From: Heracleum sosnowskyi
Taxonomy: Eukaryota; Streptophyta; Magnoliopsida; Apiales; Apiaceae
Length of the DNA: 64,000 nucleotides
Assembly (NCBI GenBank): GCA_030848705.1
Contig: CM061236.1
Location: forward strand, 53,959,481-54,023,480
Direction: 5' to 3'
Position 1 is the stretch's first letter. Every line of letters begins with the position of its first letter. The notes under the pieces were generated by a model. The model was not told the origin of the DNA, did no database searches, and saw nothing but the letters and a program-made list of their open reading frames with translations. Position numbers and translations under genes: made by a program. This document shows positions 39,325 to 54,570 of the stretch, piece by piece.

Positions 39325-42300
39325 AAGTCAATTATGGCTCTAGTTTGGCTAACCTAACCAATTTAAGTAACTTTCCACCACATTAGAGTGGAATTCGAGC
39401 ACATCCTGGCATGATTATCATATTATCATAATTTACATCAACTTTGACCACTTTTTGGAGTCCTCTGATACCAGTTACATCCGAGTCAATTTCGGCTCTA
39501 GTTTGGCCAACTCACCGATTTAAGTCACTTTCCACCACATTAGAGTGGATTTCGACCACATCCTGGCATGATTAACATAATATCATAATATACATGAACA
39601 TTGACCACTTTTTGGGATCCTCATATACCAGTTTCATCCGAGTCAATTTCGGTTTTAGTTTAGCCAAACAAACCAATTTAAGTCAATTTCCACCACATTA
39701 GAGTGGATTTCGACCACTTCTTGTCATGATTAACATATTATCATAAAATACATCAACTATGACCATTTTTTGGGGTCCTTCAATAACAGTTTCATCTGAG
39801 TCAATTTCGGCTCTAGTTTGGCCAAAGTAACCAATTTAAGTCACTTTCCACCACATTAGATTGGATTTCGACCACATCCTGGCATGATTAACATATTATC
39901 ATAATATTCATGAACTTTGACCACTTTTTGGGATCCTTATATACCAGTTTCATCCGAGTCAATTTCGGTTTTAGTTTGGTCAAACAAACCAGTTTAAGTC
40001 AATTTCCACCACATTAGAGTGGATTTCGACCACATCCTGGCATGATTAACAAATTATCATAATATACATGAACTTTGACCACTTTTTGGGATACTCATAT
40101 ACTAGTGTCATCCGAGTCAATTTCAGTTTTAGTTTGGCCAAACAAACCAATTTAAGTCAATTTCCACCACATTATAGTGGATTTCGACCACTTCTTGGCA
40201 TGATTAACATAGTATCAGAAAATACATCAACTATGACTATTTTTGGGGGTCCTCCAATAACAGTTTCATCCGAGTCAATTTCGGCTCTAGTTTGGCCAAA
40301 GTCACCAATTTAAGTCACTTTCCACCACATTAGAGTGGATTTCGACCACATCCTGGCATGATTAATATATTATCATAATTTACATCAACTTTGACCACAT
40401 TTTGGGGTCCTCTGATACCAGTTTCATCCAAGTCAATTATGGCTCCAGTTTGGCTAACCTAACCAATTTAAGTAACTTTCCACCACATTAGAGTGGAATT
40501 CGAGCACATCCTGGCATGATTATCATATTATCAAAATTTACATCAACTTTGACCACTTTTTGGGGTCCTCTGATACCAGTTACATCCGAGTCAATTTTGG
40601 CTCTAGTTTGGCCAACTCACCGATTTAAGTCACTTTCCACCACATTAGAGTGGATTTCGACCACATCCTGGCATGACTAACATAATATCATAATATACAT
40701 GAACTTTGACCACTTTTTGGGATCCTCATATACCAGTTTCATCCGAGTCAATTTCGGTTTTATTTAGCCAAACAAACCAATTTAAGTCAATTTCCACCAC
40801 ATTAGAGTGGATTTCGACCACTTCTTGTCATGATTAACATATTATCATAAAATACATCAACTATGACCATTTTTTGGGGTCCTCCAATAACAGTTTCATC
40901 CGAGTCAATTTCGGCTCTAGTTTGGCCAAAGTAACCAATTTAAGTCACTTTCCACCACATTAGATTGGATTTCGACCACATCCAGGCATGATTAACATAT
41001 TATCATAATATACATGAACTTTGACCACTTTTTGGGAACCTTATATACCAGTTTCATCCGAGTCAATTTCGGTTTTAGTTTGGCCAAACAAACCAGTTTA
41101 ATTCAATTTCCACCACATTAGAGTGGATTTCGACCACATCCTGGCATGATTAACAAATTATCATAATATACATGAACTTTGACCACTTTTTGGGATACTC
41201 ATATACCAGTTTCATCCGAGTCAATTTTGGTTTTAGTTTGGCCAAACAAACCAATTTAAGTCAATTTCCACCACATTAGAGTGGATTTCGACCACTTCTT
41301 GGCATGATTAACATATTATCAGAAAATACATCAACTATGACTATTTTTTGGGGGTCCTCCAATAAAAGTTTCATCCGAGTCAATTTCGGCTCTAATTTGG
41401 CCAAAGTCACCAATTTAAGTCACTTTCCGCCACATTAGAGTGGATTTCGACCACATCCTGGCATGATTAATATATTATCATAATTTACATCAACTTTGAC
41501 CACATTTTGGGGTCCTCTGATACCAGTTTCATCTAAGTCAATTATGGCTCTAGTTTGGCTAACCTAACCAATTTAAGTAACTTTCCACCACATTAGAGTG
41601 GAATTCGAGCACATCCTGGCATGATTATCATATTATCATAATTTACATCAACTTTGACCACTTTTTGGAGTCCTCTGATACCAGTTACATCCGAGTCAAT
41701 TTCGGCTCTAGTTTGGCCAACTCACCGATTTAAGTCACTTTCCACCACATTAGAGTGGATTTCGACCACATCCTGGCATGATTAACATAATATCATAATA
41801 TACATGAACATTGACCACTTTTTGGGATCCTCATATACCAGTTTCATCCGAGTCAATTTCGGTTTTAGTTTAGCCAAACAAACCAATTTAAGTCAATTTC
41901 CACCACATTAGAGTGGATTTCGACCACTTCTTGTCATGATTAACATATTATCATAAAATACATCAACTATGACCATTTTTTGGGGTCCTTCAATAACAGT
42001 TTCATCTGAGTCAATTTCGGCTCTAGTTTGGCCAAAGTAACCAATTTAAGTCACTTTCCACCACATTAGATTGGATTTCGACCACATCCTGGCATGATTA
42101 ACATATTATCATAATATTCATGAACTTTGACCACTTTTTGGGATCCTTATATACCAGTTTCATCCGAGTCAATTTCGGTTTTAGTTTGGTCAAACAAACC
42201 AGTTTAAGTCAATTTCCACCACATTAGAGTGGATTTCGACCACATCCTGGCATGATTAACAAATTATCATAATATACATGAACTTTGACCACTTTTTGGG

Positions 42301-43877
42301 ATACTCATATACTAGTGTCATCCGAGTCAATTTCAGTTTTAGTTTGGCCAAACAAACCAATTTAAGTCAATTTCCACCACATTATAGTGGATTTCGACCA
42401 CTTCTTGGCATGATTAACATAGTATCAGAAAATACATCAACTATGACTATTTTTGGGGGTCCTCCAATAACAGTTTCATCCGAGTCAATTTCGGCTCTAG
42501 TTTGGCCAAAGTCACCAATTTAAGTCACTTTCCACCACATTAGAGTGGATTTCGACCACATCCTGGCATGATTAATATATTATCATAATTTACATCAACT
42601 TTGACCACATTTTGGGGTCCTCTGATACCAGTTTCATCCAAGTCAATTATGGCTCCAGTTTGGCTAACCTAACCAATTTAAGTAACTTTCCACCACATTA
42701 GAGTGGAATTCGAGCACATCCTGGCATGATTATCATATTATCAAAATTTACATCAACTTTGACCACTTTTTGGGGTCCTCTGATACCAGTTACATCCGAG
42801 TCAATTTTGGCTCTAGTTTGGCCAACTCACCGATTTAAGTCACTTTCCACCACATTAGAGTGGATTTCGACCACATCCTGGCATGACTAACATAATATCA
42901 TAATATACATGAACTTTGACCACTTTTTGGGATCCTCATATACCAGTTTCATCCGAGTCAATTTCGGTTTTATTTAGCCAAACAAACCAATTTAAGTCAA
43001 TTTCCACCACATTAGAGTGGATTTCGACCACTTCTTGTCATGATTAACATATTATCATAAAATACATCAACTATGACCATTTTTTGGGGTCCTCCAATAA
43101 CAGTTTCATCCGAGTCAATTTCGGCTCTAGTTTGGCCAAAGTAACCAATTTAAGTCACTTTCCACCACATTAGATTGGATTTCGACCACATCCAGGCATG
43201 ATTAACATATTATCATAATATACATGAACTTTGACCACTTTTTGGGAACCTTATATACCAGTTTCATCCGAGTCAATTTCGGTTTTAGTTTGGCCAAACA
43301 AACCAGTTTAATTCAATTTCCACCACATTAGAGTGGATTTCGACCACATCCTGGCATGATTAACAAATTATCATAATATACATGAACTTTGACCACTTTT
43401 TGGGATACTCATATACCAGTTTCATCCGAGTCAATTTTGGTTTTAGTTTGGCCAAACAAACCAATTTAAGTCAATTTCCACCACATTAGAGTGGATTTCG
43501 ACCACTTCTTGGCATGATTAACATATTATCAGAAAATACATCAACTATGACTATTTTTTGGGGGTCCTCCAATAAAAGTTTCATCCGAGTCAATTTCGGC
43601 TCTAATTTGGCCAAAGTCACCAATTTAAGTCACTTTCCGCCACATTAGAGTGGATTTCGACCACATCCTGGCATGATTAATATATTATCATAATTTACAT
43701 CAACTTTGACCACATTTTGGGGTCCTCTGATACCAGTTTCATCTAAGTCAATTATGGCTCTAGTTTGGCTAACCTAACCAATTTAAGTAACTTTCCACCA
43801 CATTAGAGTGGAATTCGAGCACATCCTGGCATGATTATCATATTATCATAATTTACATCAACTTTGACCACTTTTTG
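39325..43877 (+). repeat. Tandem duplication, period 2,210 bp (two 7-mers)
   Basis: Variants recur 2,210 bp apart: ggtccttcaata about 39775/41985, gaacattgacc about 39597/41807, ggctccag 40441/42651, the 2-base-short gttttatttagcc about 40758/42968, catccaggc about 40980/43190, gtttaattcaa about 41096/43306, ctctaatttgg about 41391/43601. The match fails at 39324/41534 (atccaag versus atctaag) and at 41668/43878 (tggagtcc versus tggggtcc). Confidence 0.87.
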
Positions 43878-45592
43878 GGGTCCTCTGATACCAGTTACAT
43901 CCGAGTCAATTTTGGCTCTAGTTTGGCCAACTCACCGATTTAAGTCACTTTCCACCACATTAGAGTGGATTTCGACCACATCCTGGCATGATTAACATAA
44001 TATCATAATATACATGAACTTTGACCACTTTTTGGGATCCTCATATACCAGTTTCATCCGAGTAAATTTCGGTTTTAGTTTAGCCAAACAAACCAATTTA
44101 AGTCAATTTCCACCACATTAGAGTGGATTTGGACCACTTCTTGTCATGATTAACATATTATCATAAAATACATCAACTATGACCATTTTTTGGGGACCTC
44201 CAATAACAGTTTCATCTGAGTCAATTTCGGCTCTAGTTTGGCCAAAGTAACCAATTTAAGTCACTTTCCACCACATTAGATTGGATTTCGACCACATCCT
44301 GGCATGATTAACATATTATCATAATATACATGAACTTTGACCACTTTTTGGGATCCTTATATACCAGTTTCATCCGAGTCAATTTCGGTTTTAGTTTGGC
44401 CAAACAAACCAGTTTAAGTCAATTTCCACCACATTAGAGTGGATTTCGACCACATCCTGGCATGATTAACAAATTATCATAATATACATGAACTTTGACC
44501 ACTTTTTGGGATACTCATATACCAGTTTCATCCGAGTCAATTTCGGTTTTAGTTTGGCCAAACAAACCAATTTAAGTCAATTTCCACCACATTAGAGTGG
44601 ATTTCGACCACTTCTTGGCATGATTAACATATTATCAGAAAATACATCAACTATGACTATTTTTGGGGGTCCTCCAATAAAAGTTTCATCTGAGTCAATT
44701 TCGGCTCTAGTTTGGCCAAAGTCACCAATTTAAGTCACTTTCCACCACATTAGAGTGGATTTCGACCACATCCTGGCAGGATTAATATATTATCATAATT
44801 TACATCAAGTTTTACCACATTTTGGGGTCCTCTGATACCAGTTTCATCCAAGTCAATTATGGCTCTAGTTCGGCTAACCTAACCAATTTAAGTAACTTTC
44901 CACCACATTAGAGTGGAATTCGAGCACATCCTGGCATGATTATCATATTATCATAATTTACATCAACTTTGACCACTTTTTGGGGTCCTCTGATACCAGT
45001 TACATCCGAGTCAATTTCGGCTCTAGTTTGGCCAACTCACCGATTTAAGTCACTTTCCACCACATTAGAGTGGATTTCGACCACATCCTGGCATGATTAA
45101 CATAATATCATAATATACATGAACATTGACCACTTTTTGGGATCCTCATATACCAGTTTCATCCGAGTCAATTTCGGTTTTAGTTTAGCCAAACAAACCA
45201 ATTTAAGTCAATTTCCACCACATTAGAGTGGATTTCGACCACTTCTTGTCATGATTAACATATTATCATAAAATACATCAACTATGACCATTTTTTGGGG
45301 TCCTTCAATAACAGTTTCATCTGAGTCAATTTCGGCTCTAGTTTGGCCAAAGTAACCAATTTAAGTCACTTTCCACCACATTAGATTGGATTTCGACCAC
45401 ATCCTGGCATGATTAACATATTATCATAATATTCATGAACTTTGACCACTTTTTGGGATCCTTATATACCAGTTTCATCCGAGTCAATTTCGGTTTTAGT
45501 TTGGCCAAACAAACTAGTTTAAGTCAATTTCCACCACATTAGAGTGGATTTCGACCACATCCTGGCATGATTAACAAATTATCATAATATAC

Positions 45593-47800
45593 ATGAACTT
45601 TGACCACTTTTTGGGATACTCATATACTAGTGTCATCCGAGTCAATTTCAGTTTTAGTTTGGCCAAACAAACCAATTTAAGTCAATTTCCACCACATTAT
45701 AGTGGATTTCGACCACTTCTTGGCATGATTAACATAGTATCAGAAAATACATCAACTATGACTATTTTTGGGGGTCCTCCAATAACAGTTTCATCCGAGT
45801 CAATTTCGGCTCTAGTTTGGCCAAAGTCACCAAATTTAAGTCACTTTCCATCACATTAGAGTGGATTTCGACCACATCCTGGCATGATTAATATATTATC
45901 ATAATTTACATCAACTTTGACCACATTTTGGGGTCCTCTGATACCAGTTTCATCTAAGTCAATTATGGCTCTAGTTTGGCTAACCTAACCAATTTAAGTA
46001 ACTTTCCACCACATTAGAGTGGAATTCGAGCACATCCTGGCATGATTATCATATTATCATAATTTACATCAACTTTGACCACTTTTTGGGGTCCTCTGAT
46101 ACCAGTTACATCCGAGTCAATTTTGGCTCTAGTTTGGCCAACTCACCGATTTAGTCACTTTCCACCACATTAGAGTGGATTTCGACCACATCCTGGCATG
46201 ATTAACATAATATCATAAATACATGAACTTTGACCACTTTTTGGGATCCTCATATACCAGTTTCATCCGAGTCAATTTCGGTTTTAGTTTAGCCAAACAA
46301 ACCAATTTAAGTCAATTTCCACCACATTAGAGTGGATTTGGACCACTTCTTGTCATGATTAACATATTATCATAAAATACATCAACTATGACCATTTTTT
46401 GGGGACCTCCAATAACAGTTTCATCTGAGTCAATTTCGGCTCTAGTTTGGCCAAAGTAACCAATTTAAGTCACTTTCCACCACATTAGATTGGATTTCGA
46501 CCACATCCTGGCATGATTAACATATTATCATAATATTCATGAACTTTGACCACTTTTTGGGATCCTTATATACCAGTTTCATCCGAGTCAATTTCGGTTT
46601 TAGTTTGGCCAAACAAACCAGTTTAAGTCAATTTCCACCACATTAGAGTGGATTTCGACCACATCCTGGCATGATTAACAAATTATCATAATATACATGA
46701 ACTTTGACCACTTTTTGGGATACTCATATACTAGTGTCATCCGAGTCAATTTCAGTTTTAGTTTGGCCAAACAAACCAATTTAAGTCAATTTCCACCACA
46801 TTATAGTGGATTTCGACCACTTCTTGGCATGATTAACATAGTATCAGAAAATACATCAACTATGACTATTTTTGGGGGTCCTCCAATAACAGTTTCATCC
46901 GAGTCAATTTCGGCTCTAGTTTGGCCAAAGTCACCAAATTTAAGTCACTTTCCATCACATTAGAGTGGATTTCGACCACATCCTGGCATGATTAATATAT
47001 TATCATAATTTACATCAACTTTGACCACATTTTGGGGTCCTCTGATACCAGTTTCATCTAAGTCAATTATGGCTCTAGTTTGGCTAACCTAACCAATTTA
47101 AGTAACTTTCCACCACATTAGAGTGGAATTCGAGCACATCCTGGCATGATTATCATATTATCATAATTTACATCAACTTTGACCACTTTTTGGGGTCCTC
47201 TGATACCAGTTACATCCGAGTCAATTTTGGCTCTAGTTTGGCCAACTCACCGATTTAGTCACTTTCCACCACATTAGAGTGGATTTCGACCACATCCTGG
47301 CATGATTAACATAATATCATAAATACATGAACTTTGACCACTTTTTGGGATCCTCATATACCAGTTTCATCCGAGTCAATTTCGGTTTTAGTTTAGCCAA
47401 ACAAACCAATTTAAGTCAATTTCCACCACATTAGAGTGGATTTGGACCACTTCTTGTCATGATTAACATATTATCATAAAATACATCAACTATGACCATT
47501 TTTTGGGGACCTCCAATAACAGTTTCATCTGAGTCAATTTCGGCTCTAGTTTGGCCAAAGTAACCAATTTAAGTCACTTTCCACCACATTAGATTGGATT
47601 TCGACCACATCCTGGCATGATTAACATATTATCATAATATACATGAACTTTGACCACTTTTTGGGATCCTTATATACCAGTTTCATCTGAGTCAATTTCG
47701 GTTTTAGTTTGGCCAAACAAACCAGTTTAAGTCAATTTCCACCACATTAGAGTGGATTTCGACCACATCCTGGCATGATTAACAAATTATCATAATATAC
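45593..47800 (+). repeat. Pair of 1,104 bp 7-mer units with shared indels
   Basis: Two adjacent 7-mers share caccaaatttaag (+1), tttccatcac, ccgatttagtcac (-1), tcataaatacatg (-1), gatttggaccac and ttggggacctcc. Corresponding points are 45593/46697, 46022/47126 and about 46147/47251. The same pair recurs at 57587 and 58691, and one such unit again at 60584. This is the clearest case of a local 7-mer tandem doubling. Confidence 0.84.
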
Positions 47801-50429
47801 ATGAACTTTGACCACTTTTTGGGATACTCATATACCAGTTTCATCCGAGTCAATTTCGGTTTTAGTTTGGCCAAACAAACCAATTTAAGTCAATTTCCAC
47901 CACATTAGAGTGGATTTCGACCACTTCTTGGCATGATTAACATATTATCAGAAAATACATCAACTATGACTATTTTTGGGGGTCCTCCAATAAAAGTTTC
48001 ATCTGAGTCAATTTCGGCTCTAGTTTGGCCAAAGTCACCAATTTAAGTCACTTTCCACCACATTAGAGTGGATTTCGACCACATCCTGGCATGATTAATA
48101 TATTATCATAATTTACATCAACTTTTACCACATTTTGGGGTCCTCTGATACCAGTTTCATCCAAGTCAATTATGGCTCTAGTTTGGCTAACCTAACCAAT
48201 TTAAGTAACTTTCCACCACATTAGAGTGGAATTCGAGCATATCCTGGCATGATTATCATATTATCATAATTTACATCAACTTTGACCACTTTTTGGGGTC
48301 CTCTGATACCAGTTACATCCGAGTCAATTTCGGCTCTAGTTTGGCCAACTCACCGATTTAAGTCACTTTCCACCACATTAGAGTGGATTTCGACCACATC
48401 CTGGCATGATTAACATAATATCATAATATACATGAACTTTGACCACTTTTTGGGATCCTCATATACCAGTTTCATCCGAGTCAATTTCGGTTTTAGTTTA
48501 GCCAAACAAACCAATTTAACTCAATTTCCACCACATTAGAGTGGATTTCGACCACTTCTTGTCATGATTAACATATTATCATAAAATACATCAACTATGA
48601 CCATTTTTTGGGGTCCTCCAATAACAGTTTCATCTGAGTCAATTTCGGCTCTAGTTTGGCCAAAGTAACCAATTTAAGTCACTTTCCACCACATTAGATT
48701 GGATTTCGACCACATCCTGGCATGATTAACATATTATCATAATATACATGAACTTTGACCACTTTTTGGGATCCTTATATACCAGTTTCATCCGAGTCAA
48801 TTTCGGTTTTAGTTTGGCCAAACAAACCAGTTTAAGTCAATTTCCACCACATTAGAGTGGTTTCGACCACATCCTGGCATGATTAACAAATTATCATAAT
48901 ATACATGAACTTTGACCACTTTTTGGGATACTCATATACCAGTTTCATCCGAGTCAATTTCGGTTTTAGTTAGGCCAAACAAACCAATTTAAGTCAATTT
49001 CCACCACATTAGAGTGGATTTCGACCACTTCTTGGCATGATTAACATATTATCAGAAAATACATCAACTATGACTATTTTTGGGGGTCCTCCAATAAAAG
49101 TTTCATCTGAGTCAATTTCGGCTCTAGTTTGGCCAAAGTCACCAATTTAAGTCACTTTCCACCACATTAGAGTGGATTTCGACCACATCCTGGCATGATT
49201 AATATATTATCATAATTTACATCAACTTTTACAACATTTTGGGGTCCTCTGATACCAGTTTCATCCAAGTCAATTATGGCTCTAGTTTGGCTAACCTAGC
49301 CAATTTAAGTAACTTTCCACCACATTAGAGTGGAATTCGAGCACATCCTGGCATGATTATCATATTATCATAATTTACATCAACTTTGACCACTTTTTGG
49401 GGTCCTCTGATACCAGTTACATCCGAGTCAATTTCGGCTCTAGTTTGGCCAACTCACCGATTTAAGTCACTTTCCACCACATTAGAGTGGATTTCGACCA
49501 CATCCTGGCATGATTAACATATTATCATAATATTCATGAACTTTGACCACTTTTTGGGATCCTTATATACCAGTTTCATCCGAGTCAATTTCGGTTTTAG
49601 TTTGGCCAAACAAACCAGTTTAAGTCAATTTCCACCACATTAGAGTGGATTTCGACCACATCCTGGCATGATTAACAAATTATCATAATATACATGAACT
49701 TTGACCACTTTTTGGGATACTCATATACTAGTGTCATCCGAGTCAATTTCAGTTTTAGTTTGGCCAAACAAACCAATTTAAGTCAATTTCCACCACATTA
49801 TAGTGGATTTCGACCACTTCTTGGCATGATTAACATAGTATCAGAAAATACATCAACTATGACTATTTTTGGGGGTCCTCCAATAACAGTTTCATCCGAG
49901 TCAATTTCGGCTCTAGTTTGGCCAAAGTCACCAATTTAAGTCACTTTCCACCACATTAGAGTGGATTTCGACCACATCCTGGCATGATTAATATATTATC
50001 ATAATTTACATCAACTTTGACCACATTTTGGGGTCCTCTGATACCAGTTTCATCCAAGTCAATTATGGCTCCAGTTTGGCTAACCTAACCAATTTAAGTA
50101 ACTTTCCACCACATTAGAGTGGAATTCGAGCACATCCTGGCATGATTATCATATTATCATAATTTACATCAACTTTGACCACTTTTTGGGGTCCTCTGAT
50201 ACCAGTTACATCCGAGTCAATTTCGGCTCTAGTTTGGCCAACTCACCGATTTAAGTCACTTTCCACCACATTAGAGTGGATTTCGACCACATCCTGGCAT
50301 GATTAACATAATATCATAATATACATGAACTTTGACCACTTTTTGGGATCCTCATATACCAGTTTCATCCGAGTCAATTTCGGTTTTAGTTTAGCCAAAC
50401 AAACCAATTTAAGTCAATTTCCACCACAT

Positions 50430-50940
50430 TAGAGTGGATTTCGACCACTTCTTATCATGATTAACATATTATCATAGAATACATCAACTATGACCATTTT
50501 TTGGGGTCCTCCAATAACAGTTTCATCCGAGTGAATTTCGGCTCTAGTTTAGCCAAAGTAACCAATTTAAGTCACTTTCCACCACTTTAGATTGGATTTC
50601 GACCACATCCTGGCATGATTAACATATTATCATAATATACATGAACTTTGACCACTTTTTGGGATCCTTATATACCAGTTTCATCCGAGTCAATTTCGGT
50701 TTTAGTTTGGCCAAATAAACCAATTTAAGTCAATTTCCACCAAATTCGAGTGGATTTCGACCACTTCCTATTATTATTACCATATTATCAGAATTTACAT
50801 CAACTATGACCATTTTCTGGGGTCCTCCAATAACAGTTTCACCCGAGTCAATTTCGGTTCTAGTTTGGCCAAACTAACCAATTTAAGTCACTTTCCACCA
50901 CTTTAGAGTGGATTTCGACCACATCCTGGCATGATTAACA
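50430..50940 (+). repeat. Old-type monomer island within the 3,630 bp repeat, copy 1
   Basis: The stretch has cttcttatcatg, tcatagaatac, tagtttagccaaag, ccactttagattgg, ccaaataaacc and ccaaattcgag, then a gtttcaccc monomer with the 16-base palindrome at 50861-50876. These features belong to the left half of the window, not to the A-G set. The gtttcaccc monomer ends with cataatatcataatatacatg, the tail of type B, so it is chimeric. A copy lies 3,630 bp downstream at about 54060-54570. Confidence 0.78.
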
Positions 50941-53900
50941 TAATATCATAATATACATGAACTTTGACCACTTTTTGGGATCCTCATATACCAGTTTCAT
51001 CCGAGTCAATTTCGGTTTTAGTTTAGCCAAACAAACCAATTTAAGTCAATTTCCACCACATTGGAGTGGATTTCGACCACTTCTTGTCATGATTAACATA
51101 TTATCATAAAATACATCAACTATGACCATTTTTTGGGGTCCTTCAATAACAGATTCATCTTAGTCAATTTCGGCTCTAGTTTGGCCAAAGTAACCAATTT
51201 AAGTCACTTTCCACCACATTAGATTGGATTTCGACCACATCCTGGCATGTTTAACATATTATCATAATATACATGAACTTTGACCACTTTTTGGGATCCT
51301 TATATACCAGTTTCATCCGAGTCAATTTCGGTTTTAGTTTGGCCAAACAAACCAGTTTAAGTCAATTTCCACCACATTAGAGTGGATTTCGACCACATCC
51401 TGGCATGATTAACAAATTATCATAATATACATGAACTTTGACCACTTTTTGGGATACTCATATACCAGTTTCATCCGAGTCAATTTCGGTTTTAGTTAGG
51501 CCAAACAAACCAATTTAAGTCAATTTCCACCACATTAGAGTGGATTTCGACCACTTCTTGGCATGATTAACATATTATCAGAAAATACATCAACTATGAC
51601 TATTTTTGGGGGTCCTCCAATAAAAGTTTCATCTGAGTCAATTTCGGCTCTAGTTTGGCCAAAGTCACCAATTTAAGTCACTTTCCACCACATTAGAGTG
51701 GATTTCGACCACATCCTGGCATGATTAATATATTATCATAATTTACATCAACTTTTACCACATTTTGGGGTCCTCTGATACCAGTTTCATCCAAGTCAAT
51801 TATGGCTCTAGTTTGGCTAACCTAACCAATTTAAGTAACTTTCCACCACATTAGAGTGGAATTCGAGCATATCCTGGCATGATTATCATATTATCATAAT
51901 TTACATCAACTTTGACCACTTTTTGGGGTCCTCTGATACCAGTTACATCCGAGTCAATTTCGGCTCTAGTTTGGCCAACTCACCGATTTAAGTCACTTTC
52001 CACCACATTAGAGTGGATTTCGACCACATCCTGGCATGATTAACATAATATCATAATATACATGAACTTTGACCACTTTTTGGGATCCTCATATACCAGT
52101 TTCATCCGAGTCAATTTCGGTTTTAGTTTAGCCAAACAAACCAATTTAACTCAATTTCCACCACATTAGAGTGGATTTCGACCACTTCTTGTCATGATTA
52201 ACATATTATCATAAAATACATCAACTATGACCATTTTTTGGGGTCCTCCAATAACAGTTTCATCTGAGTCAATTTCGGCTCTAGTTTGGCCAAAGTAACC
52301 AATTTAAGTCACTTTCCACCACATTAGATTGGATTTCGACCACATCCTGGCATGATTAACATATTATCATAATATACATGAACTTTGACCACTTTTTGGG
52401 ATCCTTATATACCAGTTTCATCCGAGTCAATTTCGGTTTTAGTTTGGCCAAACAAACCAGTTTAAGTCAATTTCCACCACATTAGAGTGGTTTCGACCAC
52501 ATCCTGGCATGATTAACAAATTATCATAATATACATGAACTTTGACCACTTTTTGGGATACTCATATACCAGTTTCATCCGAGTCAATTTCGGTTTTAGT
52601 TAGGCCAAACAAACCAATTTAAGTCAATTTCCACCACATTAGAGTGGATTTCGACCACTTCTTGGCATGATTAACATATTATCAGAAAATACATCAACTA
52701 TGACTATTTTTGGGGGTCCTCCAATAAAAGTTTCATCTGAGTCAATTTCGGCTCTAGTTTGGCCAAAGTCACCAATTTAAGTCACTTTCCACCACATTAG
52801 AGTGGATTTCGACCACATCCTGGCATGATTAATATATTATCATAATTTACATCAACTTTTACAACATTTTGGGGTCCTCTGATACCAGTTTCATCCAAGT
52901 CAATTATGGCTCTAGTTTGGCTAACCTAGCCAATTTAAGTAACTTTCCACCACATTAGAGTGGAATTCGAGCACATCCTGGCATGATTATCATATTATCA
53001 TAATTTACATCAACTTTGACCACTTTTTGGGGTCCTCTGATACCAGTTACATCCGAGTCAATTTCGGCTCTAGTTTGGCCAACTCACCGATTTAAGTCAC
53101 TTTCCACCACATTAGAGTGGATTTCGACCACATCCTGGCATGATTAACATATTATCATAATATTCATGAACTTTGACCACTTTTTGGGATCCTTATATAC
53201 CAGTTTCATCCGAGTCAATTTCGGTTTTAGTTTGGCCAAACAAACCAGTTTAAGTCAATTTCCACCACATTAGAGTGGATTTCGACCACATCCTGGCATG
53301 ATTAACAAATTATCATAATATACATGAACTTTGACCACTTTTTGGGATACTCATATACTAGTGTCATCCGAGTCAATTTCAGTTTTAGTTTGGCCAAACA
53401 AACCAATTTAAGTCAATTTCCACCACATTATAGTGGATTTCGACCACTTCTTGGCATGATTAACATAGTATCAGAAAATACATCAACTATGACTATTTTT
53501 GGGGGTCCTCCAATAACAGTTTCATCCGAGTCAATTTCGGCTCTAGTTTGGCCAAAGTCACCAATTTAAGTCACTTTCCACCACATTAGAGTGGATTTCG
53601 ACCACATCCTGGCATGATTAATATATTATCATAATTTACATCAACTTTGACCACATTTTGGGGTCCTCTGATACCAGTTTCATCCAAGTCAATTATGGCT
53701 CCAGTTTGGCTAACCTAACCAATTTAAGTAACTTTCCACCACATTAGAGTGGAATTCGAGCACATCCTGGCATGATTATCATATTATCATAATTTACATC
53801 AACTTTGACCACTTTTTGGGGTCCTCTGATACCAGTTACATCCGAGTCAATTTCGGCTCTAGTTTGGCCAACTCACCGATTTAAGTCACTTTCCACCACA

Positions 53901-54059
53901 TTAGAGTGGATTTCGACCACATCCTGGCATGATTAACATAATATCATAATATACATGAACTTTGACCACTTTTTGGGATCCTCATATACCAGTTTCATCC
54001 GAGTCAATTTCGGTTTTAGTTTAGCCAAACAAACCAATTTAAGTCAATTTCCACCACAT

Positions 54060-54570
54060 TAGAGTGGATTTCGACCACTTCTTATCATGATTAACATATT
54101 ATCATAGAATACATCAACTATGACCATTTTTTGGGGTCCTCCAATAACAGTTTCATCCGAGTGAATTTCGGCTCTAGTTTAGCCAAAGTAACCAATTTAA
54201 GTCACTTTCCACCACTTTAGATTGGATTTCGACCACATCCTGGCATGATTAACATATTATCATAATATACATGAACTTTGACCACTTTTTGGGATCCTTA
54301 TATACCAGTTTCATCCGAGTCAATTTCGGTTTTAGTTTGGCCAAATAAACCAATTTAAGTCAATTTCCACCAAATTCGAGTGGATTTCGACCACTTCCTA
54401 TTATTATTACCATATTATCAGAATTTACATCAACTATGACCATTTTCTGGGGTCCTCCAATAACAGTTTCACCCGAGTCAATTTCGGTTCTAGTTTGGCC
54501 AAACTAACCAATTTAAGTCACTTTCCACCACTTTAGAGTGGATTTCGACCACATCCTGGCATGATTAACA
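54060..54570 (+). repeat. Old-type monomer island within the 3,630 bp repeat, copy 2
   Basis: It matches 50430-50940 with the same private changes, including gagtgaatttcgg and cttcctattattattacc. A shortened third relative begins at about 55815 (cttcttatcatg, catcccagtgaatttcgg), but there the order passes directly to a C-like monomer with gacaactttttggg (near 56018), without the gtttcaccc monomer. Confidence 0.76.

Larger units (their letters stand above)
38286..49332 (+). repeat. Run of ten regular 7-mer HOR units (A-B-C-D-E-F-G)
   Basis: EcoRI sites lie at 38286, 39391, 40496, 41601, 42706, 43811, 44916, 46022, 47126, 48229 and 49333, with steps of 1,105 six times and then 1,106, 1,104, 1,103 and 1,104. 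Monomer order is constant. Small indels explain the length differences: caccaaatttaag gains a base, ccgatttagtcac loses one, tcataaatacatg loses one, and gagtggtttcg loses two. This is the most regular part of the window and defines the basic HOR. Confidence 0.9.

Noticed and set aside
45593..45859. 88-codon version of the same frame, differing at the C-terminus
   Set aside because: The different ending results from a one-base insertion (caccaaattt) and tttccatcac in the G monomer. It follows satellite drift, not protein constraint.
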